Source: Phytophthora quininea (taxonomy: Eukaryota; Oomycota; Peronosporomycetes; Peronosporales; Peronosporaceae). Taken from it: a stretch of 64,000 bases of DNA. Shown piece by piece: positions 43,243 through 53,460 of this stretch (positions are counted from its first letter, which is position 1; every line of letters begins with the position of its first letter). The translations under genes and the position numbers were made by a program. The notes under the pieces are model-generated. The model had not been told where the DNA came from and searched no databases. It saw only the letters and a program-made list of their open reading frames with translations. Location: assembly GCA_011947345.1 (NCBI GenBank), contig JAAVTG010000570.1, forward strand, positions 310,001-374,000, written 5' to 3'.

Positions 43243-45545
43243 CCGTAGGAGGGTGCTGGTCTCCATCGACCTTGTTGAAAGGAACGACTCATTACCTTGG
43301 AGACCGTATTGATGGAGACGAATGGTCGTCTTGTAGCTTTGACACTTTGCATCTCGCGCCACATTGCCCCCAGCGTAGCATTAGCTCTGCTGTGCCATGT
43401 GAAGTGACTTGCTGGCATCTGAAGGGAACACCAGATGAGTTGACCAGCGCTTTCGGTAGTGATAAGCAAAGGTGTATCGCTAGCGAACCGCTATTGCATC
43501 TATTCTGTCGGCAAAGAACGCTTATCTGTGTAAACTAAAAGCACCGCCGGAAGTATTTATTGGAATTGTTGCCCCCTTACAAACGGAGCTGTCAATTCGG
43601 CGGCATTCAAAGTTGGAGCTTTCATCACCAACACCAACTTCATCGCGCACTGCTCATCGTGCTTATTGACATGCGTATAAACCTTTGCTGTGTCAAACTC
43701 CTGTCGTAGTTGTTTCGCTCGAGGCAATTTGCCCGACTACAGCAACATATCTTTTCTGCTGCGTCGTTTAGTCATAACCTGGACAATCGCCCCCGCTTTT
43801 CTATCGCCCGCCTCAAGCGATGTTGCTTGCTCAAACGATAACTTTGCCTTGCCAAGCAACTAACTGGTCGTGCTCTCAGTTATTCACGTTCTCCCCGTGG
43901 ATATGTTCAAAACGACTCGTGAAAAGATAAGGCGGTGAAACCCAACTACCGATACGCTCGCCAAAGCATCTGGCGTTCTATTCGGATCAAGTCACACGCT
44001 GCGCTGAGCACCAATGTCATCAATGTGGTCTCCAAGGCGGTGGGAGGCGTCCATTCCAAAAGGTCGATCAAGACCAAGCACCCAAACCACGCAAAGAAAC
44101 GCAGCGCACCAAGCAGCCTCCGCCATTTACGCTACAAACGAGGTGAAGACCGAGTTTCGAGACGTAGTACAATCGATGGTGCTGCTTATCCACCAGCCAC
44201 AGATATGCGTTGCTCTCCGCGGTAATGGCGAGTATTTTCCTACAGCGACGGCAGTATCGATTGTCTGCAGGTTTGTGCAAGCGCAATGGTGGCGACCATG
44301 AATCTGGTCGAAAAAATAAGCGCGTGCCGCCTCTCCTTTTGACAGGTTGGATCGCGGCGCATTTTAGTCGCGCCTGGGTCTGCATGGGACAGACAAGCGT
44401 ACTCACGCCGCAGCGACTTGCTTGCTCAGATTAACCCGCATAGAGACGATTACAATCAACTAACGTCGTCTCCCCGAAATCACTCTGCTCCACCAACGCC
44501 TCGCTCCGGCATTGCCACGGCGCATGGAGCGGGCCCTGGAATGACAAAAGGTGCGAGTGCTCTAGACTCAAGCATACTATTGCGCTTGTTGGCGAGCTCC
44601 GATCGAAAGGGATCGCTTGCGGCGCAGATTAACTTTCGAGTTGAAGACTCTCGTCGGCACGACCGCGGCAGCTTTGCACGGACCGACACAATGCTGTCGG
44701 CGATGTCTACGGGGCAAAGCGTGCAATTGTGACTCGTGCGAGGAAGAACTTATTGGTGTGATCACTGCTCTCCACGTTGTCAGGATCTCGAGCCCAGTTA
44801 CAGGGACAGGAAACAGAAAGACAACGTCCTTGCGATTAGCCATAGGCTAGCAGCAACGACGCCGCCGCCACACTCTAGACTTTAGTCTGTAAGTGCCCGA
44901 GCGAGGTCACCTTTCTAAGCGTTTGATTGTATTTGCCAAGTACGTCGCCGAGGCTATTAAGGCACCGAGATCTGAGAGGTAGGATGAGAATTCAACTAAC
45001 TCAGCAGACCACGAGACCGGAGGAATGAGCGCCCCTCTTGTCTCCAGTGCATTAAAATTCGCCGCCGAAAATGTTGGTTGTCGTTACAGTACGAGTATGA
45101 ATGATCACTACGATATTGCGGCTGCCCCTGTTGGTCTCTTCAGCCGCTCCTACCTATCTACTTTAACGTAGTCCCCATCGCCCAGCTAAGACAAGGAACC
45201 TCCCGAGACTCCTGCCGTGAATTCATACTGTACTAGTTGCCCATTTTGTCAATCACTGATGGACCGGCACAGCCGCCACGTCGACTGCCAAATCGCCTGC
45301 GGAGAGGCAGGCGCGCCCAAGCATGCGAAGTCAGACGAGCAGCAACTGTCCTGGCTGGTCCAGCCTCGCCCGCAAAGATTCGTGTGATCACAATCCCCGG
45401 CCGCGCTCTGCGATCCGTCAAAAGTGACCTGTTGACGCTCCAGCCTCAAGAGAAACGCGCTCGCGTGCGTCGCGGTCAATTAAAAATCGACCTGGACGAC
45501 GCTGTTTCGTGCCAGCCCAAGCAGATTTCCATGGCGACTCCTTCC
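43243..45545. other. Intergenic region with decayed inverted duplication
   Basis: About 2.3 kb between MIP 15 and 16. Apart from the inverted repeats no gene is supported. Fragments such as RNAAHQAAS occur on both strands in the repeats, suggesting remains of one coding sequence or a transposon. Confidence 0.4.
44092..44121. repeat. 30-bp inverted repeat, right copy
   Basis: CAAAGAAACGCAGCGCACCA and on; reverse complement of 43213-43242. Confidence 0.9.
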
Positions 45546-45560
45546 GTTCATTCTCGTTTT
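45546..45560 (+). promoter_or_regulatory. Inr-like core promoter of MIP gene 16
   Basis: GTTCATTCTCGTTTT, about 40 nt before the ATG at 45600. Confidence 0.5.
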
Positions 45561-45599
45561 CATCGACCGGCAATCAACTGACACAAGGACCAAGACCCA

Positions 45600-46532
45600 A
45601 TGGCTCCGCAACCGTCCAACCAAGACGTCGCCATCGCGCCAGCCAACGACATTCAACAGTTCGACGATCAAGTCGACAAGGTCGAGAACGGCTATGCCGG
45701 CATGCCCGACACCCCCAAAGCGACCACCATCATCCCGGTCGAGCGTAAGGGACTCTACCGCTTCGCCGTCAACTCGGTGCACCTCCGAGAGTGCTTCGCC
45801 GAGTTCCTCGGCACCTTCGTCATGATCGTCTTCGGCATGGGCGTCAACAACCAGGTGACCAACTCCAAGGAGGCCAACGGCACGTGGCTCAGCATCAACA
45901 TGTGCTGGGGCATCGGCGTGCTCATCGGCGTCTACTGCTCCGAGGGCATCTCCGGCGCCAACCTCAACACGGCCGTGACACTGGCCCACTGCGTGTACGG
46001 TCGTCTGCCGTGGTGGAAGGCGCCCGGTTACATGATCTCGCAGCTGCTCGGAGCCTTCATCGGCGCCTTCGTCATCTACGTCATGCAGTACCAGAACCTG
46101 AACGTGGTGGACCCGAACCGCGAGACCACGCAGAGCAGCTTCTCGACGTACCCGAGCGACCAGATCTCCAACTACACGGCCTTCTACACCGAGTTCATCG
46201 GCACGGCCATGCTGGTGCTGAGCATCTACGCCATCACGGACAAGCGCAACCGTCCGGCGGGTCCCGTCGGCTCCGCGTTCGCCTTCTGCCTCATGATCAT
46301 GGCGCTGGGCATGGCGTTCGGCATGAACACTGGCTACGCTGTGAACCCTGCGCGTGACTTCGGTCCTCGGCTGTTCACGTTCTGCGCCGGGTGGGGCTCC
46401 AAGGTGTTCACGACGCGCAACTACTACTTCTGGATCCCGATTGTGGCGGATCTTCTGGGCGGTGTTGCCGGTGCTGGTCTGTATCGGTTGTGCGTGGAGA
46501 TCCACCACCCGCCACTCGCGCACCAGGAATAA
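45600..46532 (+). CDS. MIP family aquaglyceroporin 16 (intact)
   Basis: Intact 310-residue frame: MAPQPSNQDVAIAPANDIQQ start, KVENGYAGMPDTPK tail, HLRECFAEFLG, LLGAFIGAF, GANLNTAV, GPVGSAFAFCLMIM, AVNPARDFGPR, end HHPPLAHQE. Nearly identical to gene 17 from TTIIPVER onwards but with a different extreme N-terminus. Confidence 0.94.
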   Translation: MAPQPSNQDVAIAPANDIQQFDDQVDKVENGYAGMPDTPKATTIIPVERKGLYRFAVNSVHLRECFAEFLGTFVMIVFGMGVNNQVTNSKEANGTWLSINMCWGIGVLIGVYCSEGISGANLNTAVTLAHCVYGRLPWWKAPGYMISQLLGAFIGAFVIYVMQYQNLNVVDPNRETTQSSFSTYPSDQISNYTAFYTEFIGTAMLVLSIYAITDKRNRPAGPVGSAFAFCLMIMALGMAFGMNTGYAVNPARDFGPRLFTFCAGWGSKVFTTRNYYFWIPIVADLLGGVAGAGLYRLCVEIHHPPLAHQE

Positions 46533-47783
46533 ATGTTAGATAGAGTGTAATAAAGCTTGGCACTACTGTGCATTTGATTTCCGCCTTGCCTTGTATCTCA
46601 TTGTAGGAAGTAGTATGGTAGCGTTGCTGTACTACTCGGAGGAATTGTTGGTTGTTGTTGGGGCTTATCGTGGAAATTGACAAGCGGAGCGGAAAACGAT
46701 CGACGTTGATCAGGTACGAACCGTGAACGATTCTACGGCTTTTGCATTTCAGCCTGACCGTCGCTAGTGGTTGCCTGCCACCCGAGTCTGTCGTGAAAAG
46801 ACAAGCACGCGTCGCTGGATCCTTTTGACAGCTCGAAAACTCCTCGACCTGGCCCTGGAAGGGCCGTACAATTGCGCTGACGGACGCTGTTAAGTTGACA
46901 GCGTCCGTGTCAAGCCAGCGCTATAAGTCAGCGATAAGATGAGTAAGCGACACTGGGACGGACGCCTCGGGTTTGGATTGGTCGCTGGTCTTCCTGACTA
47001 GTAGGTCTGACGCGTGCTTTTAGTTGCTTACTAACGAGGACTCAGCTAAAAGCATAGATACGAGTCGGTAACCAGCATGCGTGTTGGATCGCACCGCTCG
47101 GCCCTGTCGACTGCCGCTGTGCCAGAATCTTCTTCGTTAGAAAAGTGGACAATCTGTGAAGGTGGAACGGAGTCGTCTCACGGCCGCCAAGCAACAGCTC
47201 AAAAGCGGAAGTTCACTTTCCATTTTGCATGCCAAGTTACCAGCTACTGCTAGAGCATCTTGCCGAACAAGGCAAGTAGCATATCGACGCTGTGCTGGGC
47301 AGTTAGTGAATGGGAGATGTCTGTCATTCAGGTGCAGCGCTCACATTAGCCTTTGCTTTCCAGAGATTTGAGTATTAACCGTAGAAAACCCCTCCCCGGC
47401 ACAAATGAAAAGTAAAATCGATCACCACCGAGTAGTGTTCGATTCAATAGCATTTTGTTTTGCTTCGACTACTCGTTCAAACGCACAAGGAGTTTAAAGG
47501 CATGAAACTTCTTGTCGCGTGGTGCTCGAGGTCGCCTCTATTGCACTTGTCGTCGTGATTTCTGCATGGACGCGCGTTGGCACCAAGCAGCAATTAACAC
47601 CGAAATTAATCCCACTTTCGCGGACAAGTCGAGCGCAGGCAGGCACGGAATTGGAGATCGATCGTGCGACTGACACTGCGGCTTCCGTGGCGCCACGGAC
47701 CCAGCGTTCGATCGATAGTCTGAGCATTCGAGGTGGCCTGCAACCCCACAAGTCCAGTCAGACCGGAGACCATGGCCATCTCA
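46533..47783. other. Intergenic region between MIP 16 and 17
   Basis: About 1.25 kb, no supported gene. Contains a 10-bp perfect inverted repeat, CGGACGCTGT / ACAGCGTCCG (46881-46907, 7-nt loop). Confidence 0.4.
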
Positions 47784-47799
47784 ATCACATTCCGCATTT
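47784..47799 (+). promoter_or_regulatory. Inr-like core promoter of MIP gene 17
   Basis: ATCACATTCCGCATTT, followed by CACC as in the pair A-C promoters; about 35 nt before the ATG at 47834. Confidence 0.55.
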
Positions 47800-47833
47800 C
47801 ACCACCTCCCCGTCAATCGGAAACTCCTTGGCC

Positions 47834-48775
47834 ATGGCTCCTGTCCCGTCAAGCCAGGACCCCAACGTCGACGCTGCCCCTATCATGGCCGAACCGCTCG
47901 CCATCAATGACGACTTCGACAAAACTGAGAATGGATACGCCGGCATGACCTCGACCCCCAAGGCGACCACCATCATCCCGGTCGAGCGTACGGGACTCTA
48001 CCGCTTCGCCGTCAACTCGGTGCACCTCCGAGAGTGCTTCGCCGAGTTCCTCGGCACCTTCGTCATGATCGTCTTCGGCATGGGCGTCAACAACCAGGTG
48101 ACCAACTCCAAGGAGGCCAACGGCACGTGGCTCAGCATCAACATGTGCTGGGGCATCGGCGTGCTCATCGGCGTCTACTGCTCCGAGGGCATCTCCGGCG
48201 CCAACCTCAACACGGCCGTGACACTGGCCCACTGCGTGTACGGTCGTCTGCCGTGGTGGAAGGCGCCCGGTTACATGATCTCGCAGCTGCTCGGAGCCTT
48301 CATCGGCGCCTTCGTCATCTACGTCATGCAGTACCAGAACCTGAACGTGGTGGACCCGAACCGCGAGACCACGCAGAGCAGCTTCTCGACGTACCCGAGC
48401 GACCAGATCTCCAACTACACGGCCTTCTACACCGAGTTCATCGGCACGGCCATGCTGGTGCTGAGCATCTACGCCATCACGGACCAGCGCAACCGTCCGG
48501 CGGGTCCCGTTGGCTCCGCGTTCGCCTTCTGCCTCATGATCATGGCGCTGGGCATGGCGTTCGGCATGAACACTGGCTACGCTGTGAACCCTGCGCGTGA
48601 CTTCGGTCCTCGGCTGTTCACGTTCTGCGCCGGGTGGGGCTCGAAGGTGTTCACGACGCGCAACTACTACTTCTGGATCCCGATTGTGGCGGATCTTCTG
48701 GGCGGTGTTGCCGGTGCTGGTCTGTATCGGTTGTGCGTGGAGATCCACCACCCACCACTTCCGCATCAGGAGTAA
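47834..48775 (+). CDS. MIP family aquaglyceroporin 17 (intact)
   Basis: 313 residues from the ATG at 47834 (MAPVPSSQDPNVDAAPIMAE), chosen because it follows the promoter-like site and matches the MAP(V/Q)PS start of gene 16. The open frame extends upstream to 47519 but that part is not conserved. Tail KTENGYAGMTSTPK; LLGAFIGAF; ITDQRNRPAG where gene 16 has ITDKRNRPAG; boxes GANLNTAV and AVNPARDFGPR; end HHPPLPHQE. Last member of the array. Confidence 0.94.
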   Translation: MAPVPSSQDPNVDAAPIMAEPLAINDDFDKTENGYAGMTSTPKATTIIPVERTGLYRFAVNSVHLRECFAEFLGTFVMIVFGMGVNNQVTNSKEANGTWLSINMCWGIGVLIGVYCSEGISGANLNTAVTLAHCVYGRLPWWKAPGYMISQLLGAFIGAFVIYVMQYQNLNVVDPNRETTQSSFSTYPSDQISNYTAFYTEFIGTAMLVLSIYAITDQRNRPAGPVGSAFAFCLMIMALGMAFGMNTGYAVNPARDFGPRLFTFCAGWGSKVFTTRNYYFWIPIVADLLGGVAGAGLYRLCVEIHHPPLPHQE

Positions 48776-49094
48776 GTGGAGTTGCAATTAGAGGATCACG
48801 TTTGGTGTCCAAGAAGACACTGAGCGTACAACGCAGCACCAACTTGTTTGAAAGCGTTCCGCGCTTTTGGGGCCCTTGGCCCAGATAACCTAGAGAGAAA
48901 ATGAAGAGCTGTGTTTTGCATGTTCATTCGTGTTGCGACGAAAGAGACTATGAGTTGTCTAGAAGACCTTGAAGAACAATCCGTCGGTACTTAAGGACCT
49001 CGAGCTCGAAAACAATGCAAACAAAAATTAACCGTGCGTCGCCATGGTATCTACAGCGAAGAAAACAACAACAATTTCTTGACCCGGAGTAAGT
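48776..49094. other. Intergenic region between convergent MIP 17 and GrxB
   Basis: About 320 bp, nothing supported beyond 3' ends. Confidence 0.4.
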
Positions 49095-49882
49095 CTAGTA
49101 CATGGCCATGTTGTCCAGCAGTGGCACGTCGCCAGTCTCCGACATGTAGTCCAAGAACTCTCTCACATTGGACGGCCACTTGATGCCGCGCACCAGCGTC
49201 AGACAGCGCAAGCGTCCGAACAGATCGACGTCGTCGTATCCGAGCGACTTGTTGACCGAGTGTGCCGAGTAGAACATGCTGGCCAGTCTTTCCAGAAAGA
49301 CGTTGGCCTCCTCCACCAGCTGCGGAGATCTCTTGAGCGCCTCGTCGAACGAGCCCATGCTCTTCTCCTTCTTGGCGCGGTAGTAGTCGCGACTCTCCTG
49401 CTGGGCGAACTCTGCGAACGGAGCCTTGTGCACTCTCGGGTGGTACAGGGCGTGGAAGACGTGGGCCGATTCCTCGATCCATTTGTTGAGGTCCTCGCGA
49501 CCCGACGGCGGGGCGAGGATGCCTGGCCCACCATAGTGTTCGTCCACGTACTGGACGATGGTCATGCTCTCGGCGAACGCCCGACCGCTGGGTAACTGTA
49601 TGATGGGCGCCTGCTTGACGCCCACCAGCTCGACGGGCGTGACCTCGTCGTGGTTGGCCATGAACGCCAATTCGTGCGGCACCTTCTTGAGGCCCAAGAT
49701 GACTCGAGCTCTGGCGCAGAACGGACAGTGGTCGTACACGAAGAGCGTCACGGCGGGCTTCTCGGTCTTGGAGCCTTTGGGGGCGATGGTCTCCACTCGA
49801 GCCAGCCCCAGACGGACTTGACGGCGGCGCCCAGAGCAGCGCCCACCGTCACCGCCGCGGTGATTTTCGCCATGTCCGACAT
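49095..49882 (-). CDS. Glutaredoxin 2 (GrxB)-like protein with N-terminal membrane anchor (one frame break)
   Basis: From the ATG at 49882 the protein starts MSDMAKITAAVTVGAALGAA, a hydrophobic stretch likely to anchor or target it. Near 49800 one base is missing between WGWLE and VETIAPKG, and the domain continues in the next frame. It has LFVYDHCPFCARARVILG with the CPFC redox centre, KQAPIIQLPSGRAFAESM (substrate-binding cis-Pro) and an all-helical C-terminal domain ending DNMAMY. The layout matches E. coli GrxB (YDHCPYC, VPIL, ESMDIV). Expected role: GSH-dependent thiol-disulfide exchange. A start inside the shifted frame (49940) is unlikely. Confidence 0.88.
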
Positions 49883-50420
49883 GGTGGCAATTGGTTGGGG
49901 ATTGCAAAGTGTGCGGTGGTAATGGAGGCTGAAATGGCAAAGCATGTTTTTGTTGCTAATTCACCTGGTTTTGAAAGACGAAGTTGGTCTCCAATATTGT
50001 GGACGATGATATCGGAGCCCAGCGTCTGCATCCACGATGCCATACTAACAGTAGGGATCATCGCGAAGAGGAGTCTACGACTGCGATTGCCGCTCATGCT
50101 GTACAGACATCCCTTTGCCGATGACAGATACCTTCATTGTGTCGTCCTCCCATCCAAAAGAAAAGAAGCGAGGCCTTCGCTAGTAGCACGTGTCAGCGGC
50201 GATTGCTTTGGTTGTTGGATCGAAGGGCCAAAAGACAAGCTGTGGCTCAGTGTATCGTGTGTACACTGTTCTTCGCTTCAATTTCGTTGTGCTCACACTA
50301 TTATTTTGGCAGTTGTCTCCATGAACTATTACAGCTCTTGATGCTTTCCCAACTTCCGTTCCTATAGCGATTGGAATGATGAAGATTTGAGGGAGCTACA
50401 GCCAAGTGTCTTGGTCCAAG

Positions 50421-50435
50421 TCACGCTCAGCGTGA
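50421..50435. repeat. Short palindrome TCACGCT-C-AGCGTGA
   Basis: 7-bp perfect arms with a 1-nt centre, 10 bp before the larger palindrome. Confidence 0.75.
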
Positions 50436-50445
50436 TGAATCCTGG

Positions 50446-50482
50446 ACACACCGTGTTGGATTCAGAATCCAACACGGTGTGT
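50446..50482. repeat. 18-bp-arm perfect palindrome
   Basis: ACACACCGTGTTGGATTC, one A, then its exact reverse complement. Not seen elsewhere in the window. Confidence 0.9.
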
Positions 50483-50791
50483 TTCCTTGGTTAGAGAGTT
50501 TATGCCAGACACGACACAGTGTCCGATCCTCAAGATGAACCTGAACGGTTTTGCATCATGTCCACGCAGCACCTCCCATCCTGGAGATGAAGGAGAAGTC
50601 ATGGACGCTCAAGGCCTCTTCAGGCTCTGACACCCGCTCCAACACCCTGCCTCATCGTAGTCTCTCTTGTGTATTACTTCCCGAAGCCACAGCACGCCCC
50701 TTGGAACGACGAACAGCAAGATGAAAATGACCGCAGAGAGTTTAGATTGTCGATACACTGTAGCACAGACCACTTCGCAACTTGCATCACG

Positions 50792-51828
50792 ATGCGCGTG
50801 CTCGCTTTATCCCTCACGGCTCTCGCCGCTCTTGCTTCAGGTGCGATGGCTGTCGGCGACAGCTTATGCAGCGGTCCGGAATCGCGTAGCACGCCCCTAC
50901 TGGTGCCATCGTCGTGGATGCGTCGGGTGAATACGAAGGCAGCTACCTGACCGTCTCGGAAGGTGTGGCGAAATTAAACCCCACCACGACCAAGCAGCAG
51001 ACCATCTTCATTCAGCCAGGTATCTACAAGGAGCAGGTGCTCATTTCACCGATCAAGGGTCCGTTGGTGCTGCAGGGATACACCTGCGACACCATGGACT
51101 ACGCCGCTAACGAGGTCACGATCACCCACGCGTTGGCTCAGAGAGACCTCCCCGCGTCGGTGACAAGAGGCCGCAACGATCTCACCAGCACGGTGCGCTT
51201 CAAGTCAAGCAACGTCAAGGTCTACAACCTCAACATCGCCAACACCGCCGGCAACGTTGGCCAGGCGGTTGCGGCGTATGTTAGTGCCAGCGACTATGGC
51301 TTTTACGGCTGCAACTTGACCGGGTACCAGGACACGCTGTACGCTAACGAAGGTCGGGAACTCTACGCCCGGTCCTACATCAGCGGCGCCGTCGACTTTG
51401 TCTTTGGGTTCTACGCGACGGCTTGGTTCGAGTCTTGCGACTTTGACATTGTCGGTCCGGGCTGCATCACCGCCAACGGCCGCAGCGACGACACCAACCC
51501 ATCCTTCTACGTCTTCAACAACGCCAACGTGTTCGGGTCCAGCGGCCCTGGAACCGGTTGCCTCGGTCGTCCGTGGAGACCCTACGCGCGTGTGGTATGG
51601 CAGAACAGCGACCTCAGCGACATCATCAACCCCCAGGGCTGGTCTCGCTGGGACGCCACCTCCAGCACCAACGATGTGTACTTCAAGGAGTTCGGTAACA
51701 CCGGCGATGGTGCGGCGACAGACAAACGAGTGGCCTTTAGCGGTGAACTGAAAAAGGCGATGGACATCACGGAAATCCTGGGCGAGGAGTACGAGTCGGA
51801 CTGGTACGTCGACGCGGGCTTTTTGTAG
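50792..51828 (+). CDS. Secreted pectin methylesterase 1 (CE8; frame break in C-tract)
   Basis: Starts MRVLALSLTALAALASGAMA, a clear signal peptide. At 50894-50897 CCCC replaces the CCCCC of the TPPTG codons in paralogues and the frame shifts. The mature enzyme continues in frame from SGEYEGSYLTVSEGV to VDAGFL. Catalytic region of right-handed beta-helix PMEs: GYQDTLY (acid/base Asp), GAVDFVFG (nucleophile Asp), FESCDF and LGRPWRPYARVVW (Arg/Trp). It hydrolyses methyl esters of homogalacturonan, helping tissue maceration. About 345 residues if the tract is restored. Confidence 0.9.
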
Positions 51829-52666
51829 ATGGACTCTTCGTGGGTTGAGATACTGGTACTGCCAATTCAAGGGGATCGTCGAGACTAGGAGAATGTCTTA
51901 CATGGCATTTAGATTAGATTAGGGCCAAGTAAGTGTATATTTCTCTGAAATATTCTTCTAAGCCTCAATGTTGTTGTGGTACAGTACTTGTATACAAGTA
52001 GTAGCAAATAGTACTATTGATGAAGTTGAAAGCAATTGCTTCTTGCAAATTAGGTGGACAAAATGCGGATTCGAAGGTTCTTGTAGCTATTTTCCGTGTA
52101 AATATTTCTTGGCTCGGAGCACTCCAATTATTGGAAATAGCCACCGCACTAGTCGGATCTCAACCCCATCACAAGCCTACATTATCTCGGCAAACCATGA
52201 TGATTTCTCTGCTGCCTGACGTGCTGATACTTGTCCAGAAATTATCCATCGCAACTCGATCGATGCAAGAGGTACTGTAGGTAAGCAAATACATTTTTCG
52301 TCAAATAACTCACGTTGGGATTCTGGGGATATTGCTCTACTTGCACAGACATCGCTTTTGACTGGCACCTGTTGCTGCTGAGGTTTTGGTAACCATTTTC
52401 ATTATTCTTGCCTATAGAACAATTCATATCCTTCTGCAGCAGAAGCGAATTTTCTTTCAACGATACTCACTAAAAGAAAGCAACGGCAAAATATGCCAAT
52501 CTGCTGAACCTGCTCAAGGCGCTATCAATTCCTCTAACAGCACGCGTCCGAACTTCATTGCAACTGCTAGAATGTAGGTTTTGATCCGCAATATGATATC
52601 TTGCAACATGAACGTAACTCTCTTTAGACGAGAATCCAACTATATAGTTAATCCCCCATGCTGCAG

Positions 52667-52692
52667 CACACGGCTAAGAGTGTCCGGACCGG
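52667..52692. repeat. 26-bp inverted repeat, left
   Basis: CACACGGCTAAGAGTGTCCG followed by GACCGG; reverse complement of 52854-52879 with one mismatch. Confidence 0.85.
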
Positions 52693-52853
52693 AAGAGCTA
52701 TCCCTCTCGTATATTTGGCGGCGAAACCATGTGGTAATTATTAACTTGGCAATGGCGTGCGGAAATCTTGCTAATCATGTAGAGCATGAAGTAATGGATC
52801 GCGATACCAGTGGATCGTGGTATGAAAGCCCCCATTTACGATAGATAGTTCTA

Positions 52854-52879
52854 CCGGTACGGACACTCTTAGCCGTGTG
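52854..52879. repeat. 26-bp inverted repeat, right
   Basis: Partner of 52667-52692; 161 bp lie between the two. Confidence 0.85.
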
Positions 52880-53423
52880 CCTATCGTTCCGAATGGAAAT
52901 CGTTGATCGCAACAAGACAGTGAAACTGGAGAGTATTGTACCTTTGGCTTGCGAAATGACCATGAGTCAGCAAATCACTCAATTGTTGGTTGAGTTGGGG
53001 CCACACTTTGGCCCATACGCTAATGACACCTGTAAATCGAGCAGCTTCACGCAGACACATGTATAGTTGACAACACCACAAAGTTTACGATCGGTTCAGA
53101 AGTCGCGAACTCTTCCGAGGCTCTCGACCTCAAAGGATTGTACTGCAATAACAGCTTCGCGGGTAGCGGTAGCCTTCGGTAAGGTATGCAATGGAAGACG
53201 TGCAACAACTTTTCGTTAGAATGAGACTTGGCAAAATAATCGCCGTGTCATCTGCTTACCATCTTTATTGCATCGCAAGACGTACAGTTTGTTCATTTGC
53301 TCGAGCTTCATACTTTGGCCAAGTACAAGTTGGGTCTCACCATGCGACTGCACTTCGTGCGTGATGTGCTTGTTTGCGGACAGACGAACGGCATCACCAA
53401 CGTTTTAATCCGTCGGTGCAGAG

Positions 53424-53439
53424 GCTCACTCTTGAATTT
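53424..53439 (+). promoter_or_regulatory. Inr-like core promoter of PME 2
   Basis: GCTCACTCTTGAATTT differs at two positions from the oomycete consensus; 22 nt before the ATG at 53461. Confidence 0.5.
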
Positions 53440-53460
53440 CCTCTTCGCCACTCACTGACA

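Larger units (their letters stand above)
49883..50791. other. Intergenic region between divergent GrxB and PME 1
   Basis: About 0.9 kb. Apart from two palindromes (50421-50482) no gene or RNA is supported. Confidence 0.4.
51829..53423. other. Intergenic region between PME 1 and PME 2
   Basis: About 1.6 kb of AT-richer DNA without a supported gene. It contains an inverted repeat pair (52667-52692, 52854-52879) that may delimit a small non-autonomous transposon remnant. Confidence 0.4.

Noticed and set aside
47519..47833. N-terminal extension of MIP gene 17 by 105 codons
   Set aside because: Not conserved in gene 16, and a promoter-like site lies between it and the ATG at 47834.
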